The position numbers and the translations under genes are program-made. Of a DNA stretch of 64,000 bases, positions 34,130-47,200 are shown piece by piece. The first letter of the stretch is position 1; every line of letters starts with the position of its first letter. The stretch is taken from positions 16,300,501 through 16,364,500 of the forward strand of contig JAYKKT010000089.1 of NCBI GenBank assembly GCA_036023115.1, given 5' to 3'. The notes under the pieces are model-generated. The model saw only the letters and a list, made by a program, of their open reading frames with translations. It searched no databases and was not told the DNA's origin. Origin of the DNA: Brasenia schreberi (Eukaryota > Streptophyta > Magnoliopsida > Nymphaeales > Cabombaceae).

Positions 34130-35728
34130 TTAGACTCGGAATAGGAGGTCTAAATCGTAGGTCTCTTCTAAGATAGGCTCCGGGGCACCCTTGACCCAAG
34201 TGGTCACAGGAGGTGGCTCCGGCGGTATTCGGGGAGTATAGACGATCCCATATCGGCTTGAGTTGGCCCTAGGCTGGATGGGCTCTAGGAGACCCTGGTT
34301 CTGCAACCCTAGACTCTTATAGGGTGTGTAGCCCATGTTCAACAACATGTTCCACGACTTTTTGTTTTTTGAAAAAGTTGGATACAAGTCGTGGTCCTGG
34401 AACATGCTATCGTCCATATTAGGCTCGTATGGCTTCTTGTCTAGGGGCTTTGGAAATAGGGAACGCTTGGGTTTTCCTAAGAGGATTAAAGTCGGGAGGG
34501 GGCCTGCTTTGGGCGGCCCCTTCACACATACAACCTTCCTAGGGTTGTTCAACACGAGCCGAGGTGGCTCAACCATAATTTGCCCCAGGTTAGCCTCATG
34601 GGCCTGGGAGCTTGATAAACAAGGGGAGTTTATGATCCCCTGAAGCTGTGGGTGACTCTCACCTAGGATCACTACGACCTGGTCCCTAAAAGGGATCTTG
34701 ACACACCTGTGGAAGGTGGATGGCACAACGCACAAACTGTGTATCCAGGGCCTTCCCAGCAACAGGTTATAATGGGGGTGGATGTCCAAGACATGGAACA
34801 CCCCCGTGTGTTCGATCCCTCCCGTTTCCATTGGGAGTTCGATGGATCCTAAAGGTCTAGACGCATTCCCATCGTATCCAGTGATAACGATGGGGCTTGG
34901 GTCCACTGAAGTCAAGGTGACTCCGATTTTGTACGCCACATGAAGTGGAAGGATGTTGAGCCCTCCTCCACCATCGACTAGGCACTTGTCCAGAGAGTGG
35001 TTGTTTAGAACCACCTCGATATGCAGGGCCTGGTTATGGGTTTCGTAGGGTCTATCTACATCATCTTTCGAGAAAGTGATGGGCGATTTTGCTCCTAATA
35101 AAGCCACTTGGGCAGACAAGGACTCCGAACTTATGTTCGAATCAACCTTGGCCCTTTCTAGAATTTTCTCTAATACAAGTCTATGCCTAGGCGAAGTTTT
35201 TATAAGCTCTAGGATAGACATGTGAATAGGAATCTTTGAAAGGTGGTTTTCGAAGTCATAAGGATTTAGGATGACTTTGTCCTTATCTGCTTTTGGCAGA
35301 CCACTAAGGATACATGCTTTTGAGGGGCCAGGCACACTGACCACCTTTTGAGCACCTTGAAGGTGTGGGGGTTGATAAATCCTCCCGGATCTAGTGACTT
35401 CCCCCACGACCAGCCTAGGGTTCGCGCTAAACTTGGCTCTAAGGATGAGCTGAGGAGAACCTTGGATTTCCAAAACTGGTTTTACCGGGGTTTCCACTTT
35501 TGGTGGTCCCCGAATGATGACTTGGGCGGGCTTCTTGTATAGTACAAGGATGGGCGCACAAGTAGGTCGACCAGGTTCTAGCTTTTGCGCTAGTTCCTTA
35601 GAAATGGTGAGGGTACATACCTCCTTTCCTTTCCCACTGCCACTGGCGTGTTTGGGAAAGGGTTCCTTGAAGATAGCTTGAGGTGGCTCAGGTTCCGTAG
35701 TGACCTGGAGCCGCCCTTCTGCTATCAA
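34130..35728 (-). pseudogene. Element B protease with G-patch-like tail
   Basis: The open frame (532 codons) has no internal stop. It holds the end of gag (VCTLTISKELAQKLEPGRP), the protease (KCLVDGGGGLNILPLHVAY; LLGRPWIHSL) and the G-patch-like NMLLNMGYTPYKSLG, ending DLLFRV TAA. It is part of a gag-protease polyprotein whose upstream part is broken, so an independent start is unlikely. Confidence 0.82.
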
Positions 35729-37004
35729 GTTCTCAATTTTATTTAAGAGAGAGAAGCAGTGTTTGGTATCATGACTCTGCTATCAAGTTCTCAATTTTAC
35801 AAAATTGGTTTAAATACCCCCCTTTGGACGTGACTCCTTCGAGGATTTCAGGGAGTTCTATCATGCCCTGGGCAAGTAAGAGGTCTAGGACCTCCGACAC
35901 AGGTTGCCCCAGCGGAGTATACTCCCGTTTTTCAACCGGTTTTTGAAAATTGCGTTCCCTCTTATTTTCTAATTTTTCAAAATTTTTGGAAGTGCCCGCC
36001 ATGCCTGGATCCACCCGGACATTGGCGATTTTATGGGGCTTTGCCCCTTTGTCCGTCGTGGGCAGCCCATATGCGATGAGCTTTTCCAAACGGGTTTTTG
36101 GAGCGGCACTTCCTTTCCATAAGTGATCGTATGTCCCTTTTCGCAAGTTGGTTTAGAAAAGGGAGGCCTTTTTTATCAACTTATGGAAGGTTGAAATCTC
36201 ATGGAGCAAGAGAAGGGTTTTTAACTCGCTTTTAAAATTATCCAGGATGAGCATTACTGCGCATCCTTCGGATATGGGCTCTCGCACTTGGCCCAAAAGT
36301 GACCTCCATCTTATAATGAAGGCATGTACGTCTTCGTTCATGCCTTGCTTTGTATCCCTTAAGGTATTTAGAGTCGGCGTGACTTCTACGTTGTGTGCAA
36401 ATCTTTGCATGAAGCAGTTCGCTAACTCTTCAAAAGTAGCGAACTGGCTTAAGTCGTAGGAAGCCAGCCATTTGGTAGCTGTGCCCTTAAGGGATAGAGG
36501 GAACCAATACACCCATTTCATCGAGTCCTTTTTCTTCTTATGGGCTCGACGTGAGAAAAGCTGCAAGTGAGACCTAGGGTCTCCCATGCCATCATACCGA
36601 TGGAAGTTCGTTATTTCATCATCACTGTCTGTTTTGTAGTCCATAGGAAGGAAATCAGACAGGGCGTAGCTTCTTTTCTCTTTATTCTGCCCTTTTAGCA
36701 ACTGCTGTAGGGCTTTACGGTCCTTTTGTGTGAAGGACTCGTGGTATTGGTTGGCTTCTATTACGGAGGCCTCTTTTTGCTTGCGAGGTTTTTCAGATTT
36801 CTTTTTAGGCCTTTGTTCATCGTTCGATGAACATGAATCGCCTACTTCAGCCTCTTGGCTGAGAGCATCGATTTTGGCCTCAAACTCCCTTCTCAAATCC
36901 TCGATTTCATCTAGTTTTATTTTGTTTTTGAAAATCCTCCTAGAGTGAGAACTTGATGCGCATGAGCCTTGGCTCGACACTTCACTTGGATTGGATTTTG
37001 ACAT
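35729..37004 (-). pseudogene. gag: Element B gag with templated insertion in zinc knuckle
   Basis: ATG at 37004. The N-terminal and capsid region is open to TAA at 36153-36155 (GAA in other copies), then 35769-36146 continues. The zinc knuckle is destroyed: at about 35772-35800 the expected sequence is replaced by a second copy of TCTGCTATCAAGTTCTCAAT, which normally occurs once about 60 bp away. Confidence 0.85.
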
Positions 37005-37125
37005 GCTTTTCAAGCTTTTTCAAAATATCCTAAGTACAAGCAAAAGAAAACAAGTTAAAACGACACCTTTTTACAAAATTTTCGCAAGACTTCTACTTAC
37101 AAACTCGATTTTTGAAAGGCTCACG

Positions 37126-37142
37126 TCCCACCGGGCGTGCCA
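37126..37142 (-). other. Element B primer-binding site
   Basis: The minus strand reads TGGCACGCCCGGTGGGA, five bases from the LTR. Confidence 0.82.
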
Positions 37143-37147
37143 ATCTC

Positions 37148-38842
37148 TGTAGACGCGTGAAAATCCCTGCCTCTTTGCCTTTTTCAGGGCTCGGAGCAGA
37201 TTCTCTCGTATGTCTAAGGCCTATGTATGCAAATAGGGCGTGCCAGCTAGCTTACCTAAGCTAGCAAAGATATTTTTAACACTGACTTCTAAACGTAGCG
37301 ACTGTGAGCAAGTAAGCGCTTGTCGTCGCAAACCTTCTTGCACCGATGCGCAAGGGTCAGTCTGTACGCTTTGCAAAAATCGAGTTTTTGGAGAGAAAGT
37401 CTACGAAGCGGTTCGAGGTGTCTATTTCAGGTTTTTAAAATGCGATTGCATGTTTTAGATCACGTGGATTTGCACGTGCCTAAGTCTTTTTCTTTTATCC
37501 CTTTTCGGGCCACCTAGTTTGTGTGTTATAAACACTCCACTACGTGGGCGAATTCGAGCGGGGCTTGCTTTGATGCAATATGCGTCCTACCTCGTGGTAT
37601 GGCGTAGATGCAATGCAAACTCACGCTACTCCAAAGGGAAAACCCGAAATGTAAAGACAATACTGAAGGGAAATAACCGAAGGGAAATAACCGAAGGAAA
37701 ATAACTGAAGGGAGATATGTATATAGATTATGTATATGAGCCCTTACTCGGGTCTTGCAAATAAGAGCGAAGGCTCAATGTGGGTGCGTGCTGGAATTGA
37801 AAGACTTACACACACGACATGAAATTAAACCCAAATATAAATTGCAGTATGGCCTTGACTAAGGTCTTGGGAGTAAGAGCGAAGGCTCAATGTGTGTGAG
37901 AGTGCTTGAATTGAAGTACTACACACACGACATAAATGAAACCCAAATATAACTGCAATAAGGCCTTTACTAAGGTCTTGGGAGTAAGAGCGAAGGCTCA
38001 ATGTGTGTGAGAGTGCTTGAATTGAAAGACTTACACACACGACATGAAATGAAACCCAAATAGTATAGGTCGGCCCTTACTTGGGTCTTTCAAATAAGAG
38101 CGAAAGCTCAATGTGTGTGAGAGTGCTTGAATTGAAAGACTTACTCACACGACATGAAATGAAACCCAAATAGTATAGGTCGGCCCTTACTTGGGTCTTT
38201 CAAATAAGAGCGAAAGCTCAATGTGCTTGAATTGAAAGACTTACTCACACGACATGAAATGAAACCCAAATAGTATAGGTCGGCCCTTACTTGGGTCTTT
38301 CAAATAAGAGCGAAAGCTCAATGTGTGTGAGTGCTTGAATTGAAAGACAACGCACCCAACTTAAGCAAAACCCTTCGAAAATGAAAATATATATACTTAT
38401 GTATTAGGGGCTGATTAGGCCCGTGTGTGTTCAAAATCGTGCACGACTAAGAGAGTGCACGTGTGTGGGTGTGCCAAGCCACGTTATTACAAGCGAGGGG
38501 AGACTATGCTCCGTTATTACAACCCCGTATCAAATTGAATCTCAAGCAAGTATACAACTAAAGACCGAGTTTAGGCACTTTGAATCTCAAATTGAATCTC
38601 AATGTGTGTGAGTTTAGCTCTCCTGGTCCTGTCTTGATCGGGCCAAGCCGCTTTGGGGTTTCAAAACGTGTTTAAAAGGTTTTCAAAAGCTATATTATAT
38701 ATTTTTGAAATACAGAGTTTAAAACATATGTACAGGGTTGTCTGGAAGGCTCCTGGGTTTCCAAACTCAAAATGGCCCTTTGGGGCTGCTTTTACAAAAC
38801 CAGGTTTGTTTAAGGAATTCGTGGGATTTCGGGGTGTTTACA
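37148..38842 (-). repeat. Element B 5' LTR, internally deleted
   Basis: 1.7 kb, from TGTAGACGCGTG to TGTTTACA. It includes the tandem array (37742-38350) and the TTGTAATAACG pair, then leader, TATA box and most of U3 are missing between about 38580 and 38612, where a small scramble of TTGAATCTCAA words marks the break. Confidence 0.88.
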
Positions 38843-39222
38843 ATACCCAACTGCATTCATTCCATACATCCATAGCACTCGACCTCCCCCTAGAGACGCT
38901 TCATCATGCTAGGATGGCCGAACTAGATTTGCTAGATGAGAGGCGACTCCTTGCCATGGATCATGCTCGCGCATACCGGCAAAGGATAGCCCGACATTAT
39001 AGCAAACACATGAGACCTCGCCACTTTGAAGTGGGAGATCTGGTCTTAAAAACCATCCACCATCGTGGCCCACACCCCCTAGGCAAGTGGCGCCCCAACT
39101 GGGATGGACCCTATGTTGTACGAGCAACCACTACGAACAATTCGTATTGGTTGATCGATGTAGAAGGTAGGAATTTAGCAGATCCTATCAATATTCAATA
39201 CTTAAAGAAGTATCATGTGTAG
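38843..39222 (+). pseudogene. Element C integrase C terminus
   Basis: Open from the B junction to TAG. Residues include RHFEVGDLVLKTIHHRGPHP and KWRPNWDGPYVV (GPY/F motif) and end NIQYLKKYHV. The plus-strand orientation agrees with C. The rest of integrase, RNase H and RT are absent. Confidence 0.88.
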
Positions 39223-40391
39223 GATCTCGACTAAATTCCAGTTTTTGAAAATTTAAAGGGATAGCTGCCCTGAGACATGTGAATAAGGTGCAAAGGCGAA
39301 GTCGTGTGACCCTGAGTGAGAGAATTCGCACTTGTGAAAGAGTGGAGTTTTCAAAATCGTGGTTACATCTCAAAATCCTTCTTCTTACAAAGAAAGGCCT
39401 AGTTCAACATAGCAAGATACTTGCAAGTGGTACGTGCTATTTCTAAATAGGCTGATCTGGAATGGATCGAGTGTATGCTTGGGATAAGCCTCCCCTCTTC
39501 TCTTCTCCTTCCAAAAGGAAAACAAAGGCCCAAAACAAAAGGGAATTTCCCATTCAAAGTCTCTTTCCAAAAGAAAGAAACCAGAATTTAAAGGAAAAAT
39601 CGAATCTCTTGTGAAAAAAGAGGGATTAAAGAAAAAATACTCCCAAAGGGAGACCCTCTATGAAAAAAAAGGAAAAAGAGGCCAAAAAGCTCAAAAAGAG
39701 CAGTTTTCCGCCTTCTATGCCTCAAACCACGGGATGCTTCAAAAAGGACCGTGGTATCTCTTTCCCATCCCTGGCTTATCCCAAGCTAAAGCATGGTTCA
39801 TTTCGAGGAATCCTAAAGTAAAAATAGGATTTACTTACTTGAATTTCATCTTGTTTGAGAATTCGACGTTTCGAGTAAGGCGTAGGAATTTGAAATGAAG
39901 CTTGTTTTCTTATAAAACCTCTGCTAGATAAGCGAGTGTTAAGACTCAAACAAGGGCAAGCACGAAGAGCTCGAGATCCTTAGGATCGAGGCTCAAGACA
40001 GTTGTCCCTTTTGTAAATAGTTTTGTAAATAAGTTTTGAAAACCGAACATCGAACAACATAGGATTTTGCTCACTTGGAGCAATAGACCTTGTAAGTCTC
40101 TAGAGTTCGACCACATCTGGTCCCTGGGAGGTCGCCACTCTTGGCACCACACCCATGTCATTTGCATTCCACGCATGGTACTTGCATGAGCATGATCCCA
40201 TTTAGGACCAGATTCCATAGAAAAACCCTTTGGCATGATATCTCCTCCTACCAGAGTTTGTAAATTGAGATTTTGCTAAAAATGGGACGATCCCATATTC
40301 TTCGTGGCTAAATCTAGGGAGACATTAAAAGGGGTGTTTGTCATCTTTGCCCTTATCCAAATCGATTTGGACAAGGCCAAAGAGGGGCATT
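39223..40391 (+). other. Element C 3' non-coding region and polypurine tract
   Basis: No gene is supported. The polypurine tract AAAGAGGGGCATT (40379-40391) abuts the 3' LTR. A Lys-rich frame near 39611 is low-complexity purine sequence. Confidence 0.8.
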
Positions 40392-43300
40392 TGTAAACAC
40401 CCCGAAATCCCACGAATTTCTCAAATCCATCTGGTTTTGTAAAAGCAGCCCCAAAGGGCCATTTTGAGTCTGGAAACCCAGGAGCCTTCCAGACAACCCT
40501 GTACATATGTTTTAAACTCTGTATTTCAAAAATATATAATATAGCTTTTGAAAACCTTTTAAACACGTTTTGAAACCCCAAACCGGCTTGGCCCGATCAA
40601 GACAGGACCAGGAGAGCTAAGAAGAGCCCGGAACCGGAGCACATATCAAGCCCAGCACAGCAACTCTTATATCTGATTCCCACCCCCAGGATCTCGAACG
40701 TCCAAGACCCTGTTCTTATCCAAATATCATTTGAAGTCATCTCCGGAAAGCAGAAACGGAGACGGACGACCATGTTGGCGAAGACCCAACGCAGACGGAG
40801 TACTGATGCTGTCAGGCCCCGCACGAATCGTCCGTTTCGAACCCAGCTCGAAGGAGTCAGAGTTCAGTTTGGATTGGATCTGGACCATATATATCCAGAT
40901 CCCAATCCAAACCCATATGTGGACTTGGATGTGGATTTGGATCCAGAGATCCAATCCAATATCCATATCCATGGCCCACATCACCTTCTCATAAATGAAG
41001 GTGGGGCCCACATGAAATTCACGTGGGATCATGGGCATGAGAGAGAGTGGGGATGGAAAATATCAAGAGGGTTGTAATTAAGCTTGACTTGTGTGTCAAG
41101 TTTGGGGTTAATCATGTGGGTTAACCTAATTGAGCGGGTTTAAGCTTGTAATTAGCCAAAACCTAACCTAGGGCTACACCAACATGAGGTGGTTAAGGTC
41201 TATGGGCCATGCAAAGGGAGCTCCCTCACCTAAACCTAACCCAAAACACCTAATCCAAGCCTACCCCCCTAATCCACCCCTAAACCTAGCCTAATCACCT
41301 AACCCACTTCCCTAATCCCGGCCTAATCCTAACCTAATCACCTAACCCACTTCCCTAATCCTTCCCTAAACCTAGGTTAATTTCCCTAATCCTAGCCTAA
41401 ACCTAGCCTAATCACCTAACCTAGCTCACTAAACCTCACCCTAAAACCCAACCACCTAACCTAGCCCTAAACTCCTAAACCACCCCTAGCCCACAATCTA
41501 CCCAAACCCCTAGTTTTCAAAATATCTGGCCCAACCCTTTCCAGCCCACCTTATCTACATACCACCCTACCTAAACCACCTAACACTACCCCAAGCCCAG
41601 CCCTAACCGACCTACCCATCCCTATTTAACCCCCCCCCCTGGGGGCGGGTTTTCCTAGCCAGCAGCCCTCACCAATCCCAGTCGGGCCCTCTCTCCCCCA
41701 TTTCCACACCCCGCCGAATCTGCCCCAACTGCTCCACCTGTTCCACCTACTCCACCTGCACCGCCACCTTCCCTCTTCCATCCACCACCATCTCCCAGCC
41801 AGACGCCACCACTTGCTCTCCATCCCAACCACTCGGCTTCTCTCTTCCATCCGCCGCCTCTCCCCATTCGGTAAGTACCCCCCCACTCTACCTAGCTGCT
41901 TCTCTACTCCCTCTCCACTCCTAGCCACCCACCATACCACCATCTTACCTACACATCAGCCCCTTGCTGCCACCATTCTCACTTAGCCGAACCTAGCACA
42001 ACCTAAACTACCGGCCACTACCTAACCATCCCATCTACACCCGGCCAGCCATCTCTTTTCCCCTTAGACTCCCATTCGACCTTCCCTTAAACCCCCTTTA
42101 GGTCCATACTCCCTAATACTCTATACTCTCCATTCGTGACCCTACACGCTTACTTGGCCCACCCCTTTAATCGCCCACATCAAGGCGACACCCATTTGCA
42201 GCCGGCCACCTTCGAGGCGCCTATCCCGCGTCCCACTTGCAACCGGCCAGCACCCCTTGTCATCCACTGTCGCGGAGCTCCCGTTTGCAGCCCAAGGCGA
42301 AGGCCAAGCCCACGTTCAAGCAAGGCCTCTACGGATCAGCTACTCGTAAGTGCCTAAACTCGGTCTTTAGTTGTATACTTGCTTGAGATTCAATTTGATA
42401 CGGGGTTGTAATAACGGAGCATAGTCTCCCCCCACTTGTAATAACGTGGCTTGGCACACCCACACACGTGCACTCTCTTAGTCGTGCACGATTTTGAACA
42501 CACACGGGCCTAATCAGCCCCTAATACATAAGTATATATATTTTCATTTTCGAAGGGTTTTGCTTAAGTTGGGTGCGTTGTCTTTCAATTCAAGCACTCA
42601 CACACATTGAGCTTTCGCTCTTATTTGAAAGACCCAAGTAAGGGCCGACCTATACTATTTGGGTTTCATTTCATGTTGTGTGAGTAAGTCTTTCAATTCA
42701 AGCACTCTCACACACATTGAGCTTTCGCTCTTATTTGAAAGACCCAAGTAAGGGCCGACCTATACTATTTGGGTTTCATTTCATGTCGTGTGTGTAAGTC
42801 TTTCAATTCAAGCACTCTCACACACATTGAGCCTTCGCTCTTACTCCCAAGACCTTAGTAAAGGCCTTATTGCAGTTATATTTGGGTTTCATTTATGTCG
42901 TGTGTGTAGTACTTCAATTCAAGCACTCTCACACACATTGAGCCTTCGCTCTTACTCCCAAGACCTTAGTCAAGGCCATACTGCAATTTATATTTGGGTT
43001 TAATTTCATGTCGTGTGTGTAAGTCTTTCAATTCCAGCATGCACCCACATTGAGCCTTCACTCTTATTTGCAAGACCCGAGTAAGGGCTCATATACATAA
43101 TCTATATACATATCTCCCTTCGGTTATTTCCCTTCGGTTATTTCCCTTCAGTATTGTCTTTACATTTCGGGTTTTCCCTTTGGAGTAGCGTGAGTTTGCA
43201 TTGCATCTACGCCATACCACGAGGTAGGACGCATATTGCATCAAAGCAAGCCCCGCTCGAATTTGCCCACGTAGTGGAGTGTTCATAACACACAAATTAG

Positions 43301-43668
43301 GTGGCCCGAAAAGGGATAAAAGAAAAAGACTTAGGCACGTGCAAATCCACGTGATCTAAAACATGCAATCGCATTTTAAAGAACCGAAATAGACACCTCG
43401 AACCGTTTCATAGACTTTCTCTCCAAAAAACTCGATTTTTTGCAAAGCGTACAGACTGACCCTTGCGCATCGGTGCAAGAAGGTCTGCGACGACAAGAGC
43501 TTACTTGCTCACAGTCACCACGTTTAGAAGTCAGTGTTAAAAATATCTTCGCGAGCTTAGGTAAGCTAGCTGGCACGCCCTATTTGCATACATAGGCCTT
43601 AGACACACGAGCGGATCCGCTCCGAGCCCTGAAAAAGGCAAAGAGGCAGGGATTTTCGCGCGTCTACA
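40392..43668 (+). repeat. Element C 3' LTR (3277 bp)
   Basis: TGTAAACACCCC to GCGTCTACA. It matches the 5' LTR closely, with TATA at 41623-41629, donor-like GTAAGT at 41871 and 42346, and tandem array at 42575-43085. Its palindrome near 43551 is mutated (GCGAGCTTAGG). Confidence 0.95.
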
Positions 43669-43673
43669 ACTCA

Positions 43674-44295
43674 AAACGTCGAATTCTCAAGTAAGATGAA
43701 ATTCAAGTAAGTAAATCCTATTTTTACTTTAGGATTCCTTGAAATGAACCATGTTTTACTCAGGATAAGTCACAGGGATGGGGAAAGAGATACCACGGTC
43801 CCTTCTGAAGTGTCCTGTGGTTTGAGGCAAAGAAGCGAAAAACTACTCTTTTTGAGCTTTTTGGCCTTTTCTTTCTTTTTTTTTCTTTATTCCCTCTTTT
43901 TCATATAGGAATCGATTTCTATTTCTGATTCAGCTTTCTTTCTTTGGGAAAGAGATTAAGATAGGGATTTCCCTTTGTTTTGGCCAAATTTTCCTTTTTG
44001 GACGGAGAAGAGAAGAGGGGAGGACTTATCCCAAGGTCATACTCGATCCATTATAGATCAGCCTATTTAGAAATAGCACATACTACTTGCAAGTATCTTG
44101 CTATATTGAACTAGGCCTTTCTTTGTAAGAAGAAAATTTTTGAAATGTAACCACGTATTTTGGAAAGCTCCACTTTTTCACAAGTGTCGATTCTCTTATT
44201 CAGGGTCACACAATTCGCCTTTGATCCTTACTTTCGAGGTTTCAAAGCAGCTTTCCCTAAAACATTTTTGCAAAATGGGAATTTAAACTCAGACA
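43674..44295 (-). other. Element D 3' non-coding region, right piece
   Basis: Continues the D sequence interrupted by C (AAACGTCGAATTCTCAAG). No gene; collinear with 29685-30370 of B. Confidence 0.8.
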
Positions 44296-47200
44296 CTACA
44301 CATGATACTTTTTGAAATATTGAATATTGATAGGATCCGCTAAATTCCTACCTTCGACATCGGTTAACCAATAAGAATTGTTCGTGGTGGTTCCACGCAC
44401 AACATAAGGGCCATCCCACTTGGGCCACCACTTTCCAAGCGGATGTGGGCCACGATGGTGGACGATTTTCAAAACGAGATCTCCCACTTCAAAGTGGCGA
44501 GGTTTCATATGTTTCTCATAGTGACGGGCGATCCTTTGCTGGTATGCATGAGCATGATCCATAGCAAGGAGTCGCCTCTCATCTAATAGATCTAGTTCGG
44601 CCATCCTAGCATGCTGAAGCGTCTCTTGGGGGAGGTCGAGTGCAATGGATGTATGAAATAAATGCAGTCATGTATGAATGGGGAGAATGGCATTTGTGCC
44701 ATAGACCAACTCAAATGGCGTGGCATTCGTGGGAGTCCGGATGGAAGTCGTATAAGCCCATAAGGTTTCATCCAGCTTCTCGTGCCACGTCCTACCCTTT
44801 TCTAAGGTCTTCTCAATTATGCTAATGAGAGTCTTATTCGTGGCTTCGGCTTGGCTGTTGCCTTGAGGGTAGTAAGGCGATGAGAAGTGGTGAGTTATGC
44901 CATACGTGTTACATAACTTGACCATCCTCTCGTTTTTGAACGGGGTGCCATTATCGGACACAAGATCTCTTGGAACTCCAAATCGAGCCAAGATGTTTTT
45001 CCTAATGAAAGCCACCACATGTTGCCCCTGGACATTGGTCAGGGAGGTGGCTTCGACCCACTTGGAAAAATACTCAGTGGTTGCTAAAATGAATCTGTGT
45101 CCATTCGATGCCTTTGGAAAAATTTGTCCTACAATATCAAACGCCCACATGGTGAATGGCCAGGGGCTGACCACGGAATGCAATGATGATGAGGGGATAT
45201 GAATGGCGTGCCCATGCACTTGACATGGATGACACTTCCTAACATGATCATGGCAATCTTTTCTCAGGGTGGACCAAAAATAACCTGCTCTAAGTATTTT
45301 CATCGCCATCATGTTGGCATTGACATGACCTCCACATTCTCCATCGTGGAATTCATGCATAACAGTCCTAGCCTCCTCTAGGTCGATGCATCTTAGTAAG
45401 ATGCTGGTAAAACTCTTTTTGTACAGAACCCCATCCAGAATCGTGTATCGGGCAGAAATCTTTTGGATGAATGCCTTATCTTTAGATGTGGCATTTTCGG
45501 CAAATCCCCCATTTTCTAGAAAACACTTTATGTCATGGAACCAAGGTTTTTCATCAGAATCAGGGTTATTTTGGCAAATTTGCAAATTGTGTATGGAAGG
45601 AGTGGGTGCGTGCCATATTTCAAGGGATCTGGTTCCCGAAGTGGGATCGACCCTTAGGGCTGAACCCAGGGATGAGAGGGCATCAGCAACGGCATTATCC
45701 TCTCTTCCTACGTGTGTGAGTGTACACGATTGGAATGACTCGACCAGTCGAGTGGCCAACTCGTGATATGGAAGCAGTTTTTCATTCTGAACTTGCCAAA
45801 TTTTTAAAACTTGGTTTATAACGAGTAGTGAATCTCCAAAGACCTCGATGCATGATGCCCCTAGAGTTTTCGAAACTTTTAAGCCTTGTATGAGTGCTTC
45901 ATACTCAGCTATGTTGTTGGAACATTTGAAATCTAGGCGAATCGCTATGGGGTTTTCACCCTTTTCAGGGGATACGAGGATGATACCTGCCCCGGTCCCT
46001 CGTTGGTTTCGTGCCTCATCGAAGTGCATCTTTCACACTTGGTTTTCGAAAGAGTTTGCCAAAATGTGGTTTTGAAATTGGTTTTGCAATATGCCTTCAT
46101 CAGGCATTTCATTAAGTGTGGGATATGCGTCCTCTAGGGGGAACTCAGCCACGTAGTCAGCGAGGGCTTGCCCCTTAATGGAGATCTGATGGTGGTATTT
46201 CAGGTCATACTCCATTAGAAGGAGTTGCCATTTGCCCAATCTACCAGTGAGAATGGGTTTTTCGAACAAATGCTTGATTGGATCAAGCTTAGACACTATC
46301 CAGATCTCATGATCTAGGAAATAGTGTTGAAATTTCTGACAGGCCCAAACTAGGGCCAAGCACGTCTTCTCCATGGCTTGATAATTCCTTTCATAAGCCA
46401 AGAGAGTTTTCGAAATATAATAGATGGCATACTCCTTGTGGGTATCATCCTCGTATTGAGCTAACAAGGCACCTAAGGCATTCGCATGCACAGAAATGTA
46501 AAGCAGAAGAGGTTTTCCTTGCTTTGGAGGATTTAAAACAGGGGGATTAACTAAGTATGCCTTTAGCCTTTCAAATGATTTTTGAAAATCGTCATCCTAT
46601 AAAAATTTCGTACCTTTTCTCAACAACTTGTTGAAGGGTTCGCATCTAGTCGCCAGGTTTGAGATAAACCTGCGAATGGATTGCAATTGACCTTGGAGGC
46701 TACGAATCTGCGTGAGATTAGAGGGTGGAGCCATGTCTATGATGGCTCGACATTTAGATGGGTCGACTTCTATGCCCCTTTGGCTTACCATAAATCCTAA
46801 AGGCTTACCAGATTCTACCCCGAACACGCAGTTTTGAGGGTTTAGCTTTACTTTGTAAAGTCTAAGCCTTTCAAAAATCTTTTGCAAACATTCGAGATGA
46901 GTGCATCGAGTTTTTGACTTAGCCAGGAGATGATCTACATATACCTCTATGAGCTCATGAATCTGATCATGAAAGATCAAGGTCATAGCTCTCTGGTATG
47001 TGGCGCCAGCATTTTTCAAACCAAAGGGCATGACTGTATAGCAGTACGTGCCCCATGGGGTTGTGAAAGCGGTCTTAGCCTGATCTCGTGGGCTTAGTTT
47101 GATTTGGTTATACCCTGAATAGCCATCCATGAATGAAAACATCTCATGATTTGCAGTACTATCGACTATCAAATCAATGTTTGGTAAAGGAAAATTATCT

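Larger units (their letters stand above)
28409..38842 (-). mobile_element. Element B: family-1 Tat-like element, nearly complete internal region
   Basis: Minus strand: 5' LTR remnant 38842-37148, primer-binding site, gag, protease, linker, RT, RNase H, second RNase H, integrase, 3' region, polypurine tract, 3' LTR remnant 29159-28409. It carries the longest pol frame of the window. The 3' LTR has only its first ~750 bp. No target duplication can be checked because the left end is deleted; ATACC (38843-38847) would be the right-hand copy. Confidence 0.9.
22161..43668 (+). mobile_element. Element C: family-1 Tat-like element with both LTRs, interrupted by B
   Basis: 5' LTR 22161-25420 and 3' LTR 40392-43668 are flanked by ACTCA at 22156-22160 and 43669-43673. 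The LTRs are very similar over their whole length, differing by scattered substitutions and small indels, so insertion was comparatively recent. Internal parts are 25421-28408 (gag, protease) and 38843-40391 (integrase end, 3' region). RT, RNase H and most of integrase are missing, and element B lies in their place in the opposite orientation. Confidence 0.93.

Noticed and set aside
39611..39898. Lysine-rich 95-codon frame
   Set aside because: Purine-rich non-coding sequence between integrase and the polypurine tract; the matching region of B is not open in that frame.
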